Shown: positions 1-6,344 of the stretch, piece after piece
How the letters are laid out: every line of letters starts with the position of its first letter
Numbering within the stretch: position 1 is the stretch's first letter
Source of the DNA: Actinomycetota bacterium
GTDB taxonomy: Bacteria; Actinomycetota; Actinomycetes; Nanopelagicales; Nanopelagicaceae
Assembly: GCA_009924725.1 (NCBI GenBank)
Contig: RFRA01000017.1
Coordinates: 1 to 12,512 of the forward strand
Reading direction: 5' to 3'
DNA: 12,512 bases
Translations under genes and position numbers: made by a program
The notes under the pieces: generated by a model
Seen by the model: the letters and a program-made list of their open reading frames with translations, nothing else
Told to the model about the DNA's origin: nothing
The model's database searches: none

Positions 1-309
1 GATCACAATAGTTTCACCGAAGAGACGTTGGGCCCGCGCTAGCGCTTCGATCGGGTCACAATTCCACCAATGGACTAAGCGATTATTTGAAAGTGGATTA
101 AGCATCGACTTAGAGACGACAACAACTGGCACCGGTGTCTTTTGATATGGCTCATTGCGGGCCGTATTGCCACCAATTAACAACGCATCTGCGCTTCGGC
201 GACGGGCTAAGAAAGCTCGACGATCAGCAGCGCTAGAAACTCCAGCTGACCGGCCTTCTTTACTGGTAGATCCATCGGAACCAACGACTAACGAGGCGAT
301 AATAGGCAC
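1..309 (-). CDS. RibD C-terminal/DHFR-fold reductase family protein (partial, runs off left edge)
   Basis: The first 103 codons of a minus-strand gene are present; the 3' part lies beyond position 1. The N-terminus reads VPIIASLVVGSDGST, followed by SSAADRRAFLARRRSADALL and IGGNTARNEP. This matches the beginning of RibD C-terminal domain (pyrimidine reductase/DHFR-like) proteins: a first strand with an S-D-G turn, a helix with paired Arg, then I-G-G-N-T-x-R. Family members reduce a pyrimidine or pterin substrate with NADPH; the riboflavin-pathway reductase is the best-known case. With no deaminase domain or rib neighbours visible, the exact substrate is unknown. The GTG at 309-307 is the only usable start, because an in-frame TAA lies four codons upstream (321-319). 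There is no Shine-Dalgarno, which fits leaderless translation. It is divergent from the small gene at 426. Confidence 0.75.
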   Translation of the reverse strand, partial: MPIIASLVVGSDGSTSKEGRSAGVSSAADRRAFLARRRSADALLIGGNTARNEPYQKTPVPVVVVSKSMLNPLSNNRLVHWWNCDPIEALARAQRLFGETIVI

Positions 310-315
310 GGGGAA

Positions 316-321
316 AAGTTA
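316..321 (-). promoter_or_regulatory. Candidate -10 hexamer (TAACTT) for leaderless RibD-C-like gene
   Basis: Read on minus, TAACTT ends six bases (TTCCCC) before the GTG start. This is the spacing that would put the transcription start at or next to the start codon. No SD is present. No convincing -35 was found. The inference rests on the same arrangement recurring at five other genes in the window. Confidence 0.45.
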
Positions 322-412
322 GGGGGTGGCGATCGATTTAGGGCGTAGATTTTTGAGTGTCTGACCTAAAATCTTTTATGGATTGCACAGATTCATTGTC
401 AGTGGTGGCCTT

Positions 413-418
413 TACTCT
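413..418 (+). promoter_or_regulatory. Candidate -10 hexamer (TACTCT) for leaderless small four-Cys gene
   Basis: TACTCT is followed by seven bases (TTAGAGC) and then the ATG at 426. Initiation 7 bp after a -10 would start the RNA at the A of ATG. There is no SD. The -35 region is not recognisable. Confidence 0.45.
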
Positions 419-425
419 TTAGAGC

Positions 426-599
426 ATGATCATTGACTGCGATTCTTGTTCCCTACGAGACTTAGCTTGTAAAGATTGTGTTGTCTCATTCTTTTTAAAC
501 AAAGCTGAAGACTCAGTAGATTTAAGTAACCAAACCGCGCAAGCGCTCGAAGTTCTTTCTTCGAGAGGAATTGTGCCGCCGCTAAGGTTTCTCGCGTAG
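426..599 (+). CDS. Small conserved four-cysteine protein (57 aa)
   Basis: An ATG-to-TAG frame of 58 codons encodes a protein starting MIIDCDSCSLRDLACKDCVV and ending RGIVPPLRFLA. Cys5, Cys8, Cys15 and Cys18 form two CxxC pairs within the first 18 residues, a plausible zinc site. A helical stretch (TAQALEVLSSRG) and a hydrophobic PPLRF tail follow. From memory, actinobacteria carry a family of roughly 55-70-residue proteins with the same I-I-D-C-D-x-C start, LACxDCVV core and G-x-V-PPLR end, annotated as hypothetical. I therefore take it as real despite its size. The function is unknown; a metal-binding or regulatory role is only a guess. It precedes the NlpC/P60 gene by 142 bp on the same strand, and that gene has its own candidate promoter. 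A candidate -10 lies directly upstream. Antisense reading frames across this region are low-complexity and not gene-like. Confidence 0.82.
   Translation: MIIDCDSCSLRDLACKDCVVSFFLNKAEDSVDLSNQTAQALEVLSSRGIVPPLRFLA
546..565 (+). repeat. Perfect 7-bp inverted repeat inside the small four-Cys gene
   Basis: CTCGAAG (546-552) and CTTCGAG (559-565) flank a 6-base TTCTTT loop. It lies in coding sequence and has no following T-run, so it is not a terminator. It could simply reflect codon choice. Confidence 0.35.
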
Positions 600-704
600 G
601 TTGGGTTTCTTGCTTGATCAGCCTTGCTTTCCTGTGAATTCGATGATTTCTGCCGGAATTTTGAGCCTGAATTGCGCTTTTTGGCAACTATGCGTGGTTT
701 GAGG

Positions 705-734
705 TTGAGTAGCGCAACTACGCACCGATAACCT
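705..734 (+). promoter_or_regulatory. Candidate promoter for the NlpC/P60 gene (TTGAGT-N18-TAACCT), leaderless
   Basis: TTGAGT (705-710) resembles a -35 (four of six consensus bases). TAACCT (729-734) is a TANNNT -10 ending seven bases before the ATG at 742. There is no SD between them, so the mRNA probably begins at the start codon. The rest of 600-741 shows no gene or obvious riboswitch fold. Confidence 0.5.
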
Positions 735-741
735 CTTCTCC

Positions 742-1764
742 ATGTCAGGCAAAGCTCTACGAAGCGCGCTCGCAATAAGCGCGGCGGGGGCGATGTTAAG
801 TGCATTAATTGTTCCCGTAGCCCAAGCAGCGCCAACACTGACACAGATTCAAGCCCAAGTTCGCCAACTCGAAGAAGATGCAGCTTCGGCTGCCGAAGGT
901 GCGCAAGCGGCAAAAGTTCAACTGGCAACTTTGACTAAGAGACTAAACGGAATTAAGCAAGAAGCCGCGGCACAAGGTGAAACAGTTGCTGCACTTAAAA
1001 AATCTTTAGGAACAATTGCAATTGAACAATATAAAGCTGGCGGATTAAGTCAAGGCTTAGAGCTATTGTTCTCAGCGAATCCAGAACTATATTTAAGTTC
1101 AGCGGGTTCACTCGAGTCAATCACTCGCGCAAAGAGCACGCAATTGCGAAAGTTTGAAGCGGCGCAACAACGCCTAAATGCAACCACGTTAACCGTTAAC
1201 GACAAGTTAGCTTTAGTTAAAGCCGCGCAGGCAAGGTTTGCCCAGAAGTCAGCTCAAGCAAAAGCAAAGTTAGCCAGTGCCGAGAAAATTTTAGCGAAAC
1301 TAAAGAAGGAAGACCGCGCCAGATTGGCTGCTCTCGCGGCAGCCGAAGAAGATGCTGATCAAGCATCCTCCAAAGCTTATGCAAGTAGCGCCGGAGCAAT
1401 TTCGGGTCGTGCTGGTATCGCAATTAGATATGCCTTAAAACAGATTGGCGACCGTTATGTTTTTGGGGCCGCCGGCACGATTACTTGGGATTGTTCAGGT
1501 CTGACCATGCGTGCTTATCAACAAGCGGGTGTATCGCTACCCCACTCATCGGCAGCTCAATCGCGATATGGCCGAAGTGTTTCTTACAGCTCGGCCAAAC
1601 CAGGGGACTTACTCTTTTACGGACGGCCGATTTCACATGTTGCAATTTATCTAGGTGGCGGAAAAATGGTTCATGCACCACGTCCGGGTTCTCGAGTGAA
1701 AGTGGTTTCTAATGCGGCTACCGCATTAGGCCGTAAAAAACTTGTTGCTGTTCGTCGGTTCTAG
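742..1764 (+). CDS. Secreted NlpC/P60 peptidoglycan endopeptidase with N-terminal coiled coil (RipA/CwlO-like)
   Basis: The 340-residue protein has three parts. A signal peptide covers residues 1-29 (positive start, hydrophobic core, A-Q-A cleavage site before A30-P31). A long Ala/Lys/Gln-rich coiled-coil region runs from about 33 to 205. A C-terminal NlpC/P60 domain spans about 222-340. The catalytic residues are visible: Cys251 in WDCSGL, His299 in SHVAIYLG and His311 in MVHAP. Family members cleave peptide stems of peptidoglycan (D-iGlu-mDAP type bonds) outside the membrane, often during septum splitting; the coiled coil commonly mediates autoinhibition or partner binding. The ATG at 742 gives a complete signal peptide, and an in-frame TGA at 706-708 limits upstream extension. 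Its stop overlaps the start of the downstream glycosyltransferase by one base, so the two are probably co-transcribed. Adjacency to a PimB'-type gene matches the arrangement I recall around Rv2190c/Rv2188c. Confidence 0.93.
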   Translation: MSGKALRSALAISAAGAMLSALIVPVAQAAPTLTQIQAQVRQLEEDAASAAEGAQAAKVQLATLTKRLNGIKQEAAAQGETVAALKKSLGTIAIEQYKAGGLSQGLELLFSANPELYLSSAGSLESITRAKSTQLRKFEAAQQRLNATTLTVNDKLALVKAAQARFAQKSAQAKAKLASAEKILAKLKKEDRARLAALAAAEEDADQASSKAYASSAGAISGRAGIAIRYALKQIGDRYVFGAAGTITWDCSGLTMRAYQQAGVSLPHSSAAQSRYGRSVSYSSAKPGDLLFYGRPISHVAIYLGGGKMVHAPRPGSRVKVVSNAATALGRKKLVAVRRF

Positions 1765-2903
1765 TGATGGTAGCGACTACTTTATTTATAACTAATGATT
1801 TTGGCCCAAGGGCCGGCGGTATTGAAACTTTTGTACATGGTTTAGTCCAACGCTTACCCAAGGGCTCAGTCATCGTTTATACGAGCGCTCAGGCTGCTAC
1901 CTCAGATTTTGATGCCAAATGGTTGCAAGATTTCGGCGTTGAAGTTATTCGTGATCGCAGCAAAATTCTGTTACCAACACCCCGTGTTATTAAAACTTGC
2001 CAAAGATTGATAAGTGAACGCAGATTATCGAAAGTTGCCTTTGGCGCTGCAGCTCCACTAGGGATTATGGCAAAGTCAATGCGAAGTGCTGGTGCAAAAA
2101 AAATAGTGGCGCTAACTCATGGCCACGAAGTTTGGTGGTCAAAAATGCCACCATTTAATCTCGCGATTCGTCATATGAGCAAACATCTTGATTCGATTTC
2201 CTACTTAGGTGACTATACGAAAAGTGAGATTAGCAAAGCTTTGCCTAAGTCCAATTTAAGCAAGTTAGTACAAATTGCACCTGGTATAGATGTAGAACAT
2301 TTCGTCCCTACGGATTCAAGTAACCTACGAGCCGAACTAGGCCTTACAGATAAGTCAGTAATCATTAGTGTAGGACGATTAGTGCATCGTAAAGGTCAAG
2401 ATATGTTGATTGCTTCGCTGCCCGCAATCAAAACTGCAGTACCAAATGTGCATTTGGTGTTAGTTGGAGTTGGCCCGCATCAGGCTTACTTAGAGAAGTT
2501 AGCCATTAAATTAAAGGTTTCAGATTGCATAACATTTATCGGTCGCATTAATTATGCCGAACTGCCTGAATACATTTGCCTTGGTGACGTTTTTGCGATG
2601 CCATCGCGTTCGAGATTCTTTGGGCTGGAAGTAGAAGGACTAGGCATTGTCTATCTCGAAGCTAGCGCCTGTGGTTTGCCCGTAGTTGGCGGAAGCTCAG
2701 GGGGAGCACCTGATGCAGTTCTAGTTGGTGAAACTGGTGTGGTTGTTGATGGGACTAATGTTTCTGAAATTGCTCAGGCCTGCATTGAATTACTAAACAA
2801 TCCGGAACTGTCTGCCTTAATGGGCGCTAATGGCAGGACCTGGATTACCCAAAACTGGCGCTGGGACATTTGGGCTACAAAATTTACGGCGTTACTTGCC
2901 TAA
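1764..2903 (+). CDS. pimB: GT4-family mannosyltransferase, PimB'-like (phosphatidylinositol mannoside synthesis)
   Basis: This is a 379-residue GT-B-fold glycosyltransferase. The N-terminal acceptor domain begins LFITNDFGPRAGGIETFVHG, with the GG loop typical of GT4 enzymes. The C-terminal donor domain has VGRLVHRKGQD (Arg215 and Lys220 bind the nucleotide diphosphate) and the EX7E motif E301-GLGIVYL-E309, followed by ASACGLPVVGGSSGGAPDAV. The segment F-G-L-E-V-E-G-L-G-I-V is characteristic of PimB', which transfers the second mannose from GDP-mannose onto PIM1 at the cytoplasmic membrane face. Exact donor and acceptor are inferred. The start is GTG at 1764, overlapping the preceding TAG by one base (TAGTG), or ATG at 1767; no SD decides. 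Translation is probably coupled to the NlpC/P60 gene. The 3' end overlaps the convergent response-regulator gene by 12 bp. Confidence 0.88.
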   Translation: MMVATTLFITNDFGPRAGGIETFVHGLVQRLPKGSVIVYTSAQAATSDFDAKWLQDFGVEVIRDRSKILLPTPRVIKTCQRLISERRLSKVAFGAAAPLGIMAKSMRSAGAKKIVALTHGHEVWWSKMPPFNLAIRHMSKHLDSISYLGDYTKSEISKALPKSNLSKLVQIAPGIDVEHFVPTDSSNLRAELGLTDKSVIISVGRLVHRKGQDMLIASLPAIKTAVPNVHLVLVGVGPHQAYLEKLAIKLKVSDCITFIGRINYAELPEYICLGDVFAMPSRSRFFGLEVEGLGIVYLEASACGLPVVGGSSGGAPDAVLVGETGVVVDGTNVSEIAQACIELLNNPELSALMGANGRTWITQNWRWDIWATKFTALLA

Positions 2904-3509
2904 CCAAGAATTTTCTCTAGCAACTGCTACCGCAGAGATTCGATTGTTAACTTCAAGTTTTCGATAAATACTGGCCAGATGGGTCTTTATAGTTGGTTCA
3001 CTTAAATAAAGTTCTCTAGCTATTTCCCTGGTACTTTTTCCAGTCGCTAAAATGCTTAGCACTTCAAACTCACGTGAACTTAAATTGGGTAAGCGTTCTT
3101 TTGCCTTAAGCGCTTTATGCAAACCAGAGGCTGTGAAACTTAGTGGCGTCACGAGGGCACGTTCCAAAGTCGCAATAACTTCAGTGATCGGCGCACTCTT
3201 TAGGACAAAACCACTAACTCTGGCAGCAAGGGCTGCTAACAAAAGTTCTGGGGCATCGTTTAAGGTGAGAATAACGATGCCAGTAGTGTCAGATATTCCT
3301 CTGACCCAGCTGGCAACTTCAAACCCACTTCCATCTGGCAGATTTAGATCCAGCAAAATTAAGTTTGGATTTGTTCGTGCAATCTGCGCCATCGCTTCGT
3401 TCTTACTTGCGGCCACGGCGCAGATGGAGAAATCGGCTTTAATCAGTGCTTGCTCCAACCCGGCACGAACGATTGGATGGTCATCAACGATTAGAACGCG
3501 GCGGGTCAA
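2892..3509 (-). CDS. NarL/FixJ-family response regulator (REC + LuxR HTH)
   Basis: The 205-residue protein has a receiver domain (about 1-120) with the acidic pair Asp9-Asp10, phosphoacceptor Asp54 in LLDLNLPDGSGFE, Thr82 and Lys104. A LuxR-type helix-turn-helix follows at about 141-198 (LSSREFEVLSILATGKSTRE through TIKTHLASIYRKLEV). It is a standard full-length DNA-binding regulator with all phosphorylation residues intact. The start is TTG at 3509-3507, nested in the kinase stop as TTGA (4-bp overlap). No ATG, GTG or TTG lies upstream in frame near the junction, and no strong SD is seen, so it is probably translated by coupling. Its partner is the adjacent kinase. The target genes cannot be read from the sequence; autoregulation of the fadD operon is one possibility. 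Confidence 0.92.
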   Translation of the reverse strand: MTRRVLIVDDHPIVRAGLEQALIKADFSICAVAASKNEAMAQIARTNPNLILLDLNLPDGSGFEVASWVRGISDTTGIVILTLNDAPELLLAALAARVSGFVLKSAPITEVIATLERALVTPLSFTASGLHKALKAKERLPNLSSREFEVLSILATGKSTREIARELYLSEPTIKTHLASIYRKLEVNNRISAVAVARENSWLGK

Positions 3510-4051
3510 CTGGGAATCGATACTCGAATCAAGAGACCAGGCGTCAAGTTAATGAATTCAATTTGGCCTGAGAGTTCAACCACTGCTTCAGTGATCCCTA
3601 CTAAACCGAATCGATCTGCTTTCATCTCCACGCCGCCAATCCCGTTATCGCTAACTTCGATAACGGTAAGAGCATCGCGGCTATGTGTTTGCAAATTAAT
3701 CACGCTAGCCCCAGAGTGCTCCGCTGCATTACGCAAGAGTTCAACGGCTATCTGGTGTAGGGATTGACCAAGTGGAATCGCCAAACTAACTTGTCCGAGA
3801 CGATCACCGCAAATCAGAAGTGCTTGTTCGGCTAAGTCTGGTCGTGTACTGCGCAGGTTTAGAATTTCACGCCGAACTTTTTCAATCAACTCAGAAACTT
3901 CAAACCTGAGGACTCTAAGTTCAGCACGAGTAGAGGTTGGTAATTCAGGTGAACCTAGTGATTGATCAATTGAGTAACCTAGGGCTACCAAATCTTGCGC
4001 TATCCCATCGTGGATTTGGCGTGCGATCTGATTTGTGCCCCGAGTATTCAA
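3506..4051 (-). CDS. Minimal soluble NarL-type sensor histidine kinase (HisKA_3 + HATPase)
   Basis: This 181-residue kinase has no visible sensor or membrane domain. The phosphoacceptor box starts almost at once: His14 in ARQIHDGIAQDL, the HisKA_3 pattern of NarX/DesK-type kinases. The DHp helices run to about residue 68. The ATPase domain shows an N-box (E104-LLRNAAEH, Asn108), a G1 box (D135-NGIGG) and a G2-like box (RFGLVGI, 147-153). Catalytic parts are thus intact but input must come from a partner protein or the cytosol. The TTG at 4051-4049 directly follows the fadD TAA in the same reading frame, and it ends overlapping the regulator start by 4 bp. Most family members are longer and carry membrane, GAF or PAS segments, so this is an unusually short version. 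No upstream extension is possible short of reading through the fadD stop. Confidence 0.88.
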   Translation of the reverse strand: MNTRGTNQIARQIHDGIAQDLVALGYSIDQSLGSPELPTSTRAELRVLRFEVSELIEKVRREILNLRSTRPDLAEQALLICGDRLGQVSLAIPLGQSLHQIAVELLRNAAEHSGASVINLQTHSRDALTVIEVSDNGIGGVEMKADRFGLVGITEAVVELSGQIEFINLTPGLLIRVSIPS

Positions 4052-5845
4052 TTACTCTTTTTCGTAGAGCGCCTCTATTTCAGAAGCGAATTCTTGCGCA
4101 ATCACATGTCGCTTAACTGAGAGTTTTGCCGTTAGCTGGCCACCCGCGATTGTGAAATCAGTAGTTAGAATTCTGAACTTGCGAATAGATTCAGCTTTAC
4201 TTACAGCCTTGTTAGCTTCATCAACGGCAGTTTGAATCACACTTATTAGTTGCGGGTCAACAGCTAGATCTGCCATTGAAGCGCCTTGCTTCTTATTCGC
4301 AGCTACCCATGACTTAAGTGCATCCTGATCAATTGTGATCAGAGCACCAATAAATGGACGAGCATCGCCGACGACTACACACTGACTCACCAGTGGGTGA
4401 GAACGCAAACGATCTTCTAGAACGGCAGGGGCAACATTTTTTCCACCTGCAGTAACAATAAGTTCCTTTTTGCGACCAACAATGAAGAGGTAACCATCTT
4501 CATCTAGCTTGCCTAGGTCACCAGTCTTAAACCAGCGATCGGCATCAAAGACTTCTGCATTAGCAGCATCGTTCTGCCAATAACCGCGCATAACAATTGG
4601 ACCTCTGATCAGAACTTCGCCATCATCGGCGATCTTTATTGAAGTACCAGGTATTGGTTTACCAACTGAGCCGACTCGTAGCGCCGTAGATAAATTCAGC
4701 GTTGCGCCAGCGGTAGTTTCAGTCAAGCCATAACCCTCTAAAACAGTAATTCCAGCACCACGGTAGAAGTGCCCTAATCGAGCACCTAGGGGAGCGCCAC
4801 CTGAAATTGCCGCTTCAACTCGACCACCAACTGCCAAGCGAATCTTTGAAAAGACTAACTTGTCGAACAGTGCGTGCTTCAAGCGAAGCGACAACGAGAT
4901 CTTCTTGCTGTCTAATCCTTCGCTATATGCGATTGCAACAGCGGCGGCTTTGCGGAAGATGTCACCTTTGCCGGCAGCATCGGCTTTCGCCTCGGCGCCG
5001 TTATAGATCTTTTCAAATATGCGAGGAACTGCAAGAACGAAAGTTGGCTTGAAAGATGCCAAGTCTGTTGTTAATCGACCAACTGGGTCGCTGCAGTGAG
5101 CTAAATGCAACCCGGCGGTAATCGCACCAATTTGCACCATGCGTCCGAATACATGTGCAACTGGTAGGAAAAGCAAAGTAGATCCATTTGGCTTTAAGAA
5201 AAGATCGCTTGCGCCTTGAACCACATTTCCACACTCAGATAAAAAGTTTCCGTGGGTTAACGAAACACCCTTAGGTTTTCCAGTTGTGCCCGAGGTGTAA
5301 ATCAAAGTTGCCAAAGTATCTGGCACGAGCGAGTTACGTCGACGATCAATTTCATCGTCGCCAATGTGAGCACCGGAAGCCGTCAAAATATCAAGAACGC
5401 CATCGGTCATTGTCCAAACATGACGAGTATGAGCTGGTCTTACCGTTTCAACTAGTTCGCGATGAGTTGGAGTTTCGACAATGATTCCGACTGAACCAGA
5501 GTCATTAAGAATCCAATCAATTTGTTCAGCTGAAGAAGTTTCATAAACTGGCACAACAACACCACCGGCATACCAAATAGCGAAATCTAAAATTGTCCAT
5601 TCGTATCGAGTACGAGCCATGATTGCAACGCGATCTCCGATTTGAATTCCGGCAGCAATCAGTCCCTTAGCAGCTGTGCGCACTTCGGTTTCAAACTCTC
5701 GAGCAGTTACTGGCTGCCAACCTTCGCCAAGTGGGCGCGAGAGCATTATGCGTTCTGGTTCAAACCAAGCACGTTCGGCGACTAGATTTGTCAGGTTTCC
5801 CTCAGTAGCCGCGGGAACTAGGGCAGGTATGGTGATTTCGTTCAT
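4052..5845 (-). CDS. fadD: Long-chain acyl-CoA synthetase (AMP-binding, FadD15-like)
   Basis: This 597-residue ANL-superfamily enzyme should convert a fatty acid, ATP and CoA into acyl-CoA, AMP and PPi. Visible motifs are the P-loop YTSGTTGKPKGV (183-194), an A5-like motif GYGLTET (371-377), TGDLG with the ATP-ribose-binding Asp (441-445), the hinge region VGRKKELIVTAGGKNVAP (456-473) and a C-terminal GGQLTAKLSVKR (568-579). Length fits the bacterial FadD15 type. In long-chain synthetases the last motif is usually LTPTxKxKR. Here the position aligned with the usual catalytic Lys reads Ser576, with Lys574 two residues earlier, so the alignment needs checking. The ATG at 5845 gives a normal N-terminus; there is no SD, and a TANNNT hexamer lies six bases upstream. 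It heads a minus-strand operon with the kinase and regulator. Confidence 0.93.
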   Translation of the reverse strand: MNEITIPALVPAATEGNLTNLVAERAWFEPERIMLSRPLGEGWQPVTAREFETEVRTAAKGLIAAGIQIGDRVAIMARTRYEWTILDFAIWYAGGVVVPVYETSSAEQIDWILNDSGSVGIIVETPTHRELVETVRPAHTRHVWTMTDGVLDILTASGAHIGDDEIDRRRNSLVPDTLATLIYTSGTTGKPKGVSLTHGNFLSECGNVVQGASDLFLKPNGSTLLFLPVAHVFGRMVQIGAITAGLHLAHCSDPVGRLTTDLASFKPTFVLAVPRIFEKIYNGAEAKADAAGKGDIFRKAAAVAIAYSEGLDSKKISLSLRLKHALFDKLVFSKIRLAVGGRVEAAISGGAPLGARLGHFYRGAGITVLEGYGLTETTAGATLNLSTALRVGSVGKPIPGTSIKIADDGEVLIRGPIVMRGYWQNDAANAEVFDADRWFKTGDLGKLDEDGYLFIVGRKKELIVTAGGKNVAPAVLEDRLRSHPLVSQCVVVGDARPFIGALITIDQDALKSWVAANKKQGASMADLAVDPQLISVIQTAVDEANKAVSKAESIRKFRILTTDFTIAGGQLTAKLSVKRHVIAQEFASEIEALYEKE

Positions 5846-5851
5846 GGGAGA

Positions 5852-5857
5852 ACGCTA
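5852..5857 (-). promoter_or_regulatory. Candidate -10 hexamer (TAGCGT) for leaderless fadD
   Basis: Read on minus, TAGCGT ends six bases (TCTCCC) before the fadD ATG. It shares the 54-bp divergent region with the oppositely directed promoter of the SRPBCC gene. No clear -35. Confidence 0.42.
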
Positions 5858-5886
5858 GCGTGGCGGCTATCGGAAATGGAAGAGGG

Positions 5887-5892
5887 TAGCCT
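5887..5892 (+). promoter_or_regulatory. Candidate -10 hexamer (TAGCCT) for leaderless SRPBCC gene
   Basis: TAGCCT is followed by seven bases (TTGCGCC) and the ATG at 5900. This supports 5900 over the upstream in-frame ATG at 5876, whose first codons would overlap the promoter element. No SD is present. Confidence 0.45.
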
Positions 5893-5899
5893 TTGCGCC

Positions 5900-6337
5900 A
5901 TGAGCGAATTAAGCAGCGGAAAAATCACTATTGAAGCCCCAATCAACGAGGTGCAGACCGCCCTCTTCGAGATTGCCAAATACCCCGAATGGTCGACATC
6001 GATTAAGTCGGTCGAAGTTTTAGCTACTGATGATCAAGGGCGATTAACCTCTGGCAAGTTCGTAATAGATGCCGGCATGATGAAAGATAAAGTCACACTT
6101 GATTACGAGTGGTCAGAGGCTCCCAGCAAGCTTTCATTTACTTTTAATGATGCTGATTTACTAACTGGTATGGAAGGTTCGTATTCGATTAAGAAGATCG
6201 ACGAAGACAGCACCGAGGTCACCTATGAAATGGGTGTTGAAATCTCGATGCCGATTCCAGCAATGATGCGCAAAAAAGCTGAACAAACAACAATTGATCA
6301 AGCGCTTCAACAATTGAAGTCATATTTAGAAAACTAA
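5900..6337 (+). CDS. SRPBCC (START/polyketide cyclase-like) family protein, Rv2185c-like
   Basis: A 145-residue single-domain protein with the helix-grip pattern: a first strand (GKITIEAPINEV), helix (LFEIAKYPEWSTSIKSVEVL), an antiparallel sheet including DYEWSEAPSKLSFTF and STEVTYEMGVEISMP, and a long C-terminal helix (RKKAEQTTIDQALQQLKSYL). Length and the YPEW, YEW and EVTYE landmarks match the mycobacterial protein TB16.3 (Rv2185c) as I recall it. The family binds hydrophobic ligands in a central cavity; no enzymatic activity is established for this branch, and a lipid-carrier role near fadD and plsC is inference. The start at 5900 is preferred over 5876 because family members begin close to the first strand and a -10-like element sits just upstream. 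Seven bases separate it from the glucokinase gene. Confidence 0.85.
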   Translation: MSELSSGKITIEAPINEVQTALFEIAKYPEWSTSIKSVEVLATDDQGRLTSGKFVIDAGMMKDKVTLDYEWSEAPSKLSFTFNDADLLTGMEGSYSIKKIDEDSTEVTYEMGVEISMPIPAMMRKKAEQTTIDQALQQLKSYLEN

Positions 6338-6344
6338 TTGCTTA

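Noticed and set aside
375..402. CTGACA-N16-CATAAA on minus as the promoter of the RibD-C-like gene
   Set aside because: It would leave a leader of roughly 60 bases with no SD. The TAACTT directly before the GTG fits the recurring pattern better.
600..741. Possible c-di-AMP (ydaO-type) riboswitch before the NlpC/P60 gene, as seen in some actinobacterial wall-hydrolase genes
   Set aside because: I could not find the conserved ydaO core sequences or paired stems. The space is only 142 bp, and a promoter-like pair lies directly before the start codon, leaving no leader.
419..928. Long minus-strand open frame across the small gene and the start of the NlpC/P60 gene
   Set aside because: It is antisense to two better-supported genes, its composition is unlike a folded protein, and a second antisense frame at 430-687 is equally unconvincing. 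The plus strand holds the conserved-looking four-Cys protein.
5876..5899. Upstream ATG at 5876 as the SRPBCC start
   Set aside because: The eight extra codons run through the TAGCCT element and would add a tail not typical of the family. The ATG at 5900 lies at leaderless spacing.
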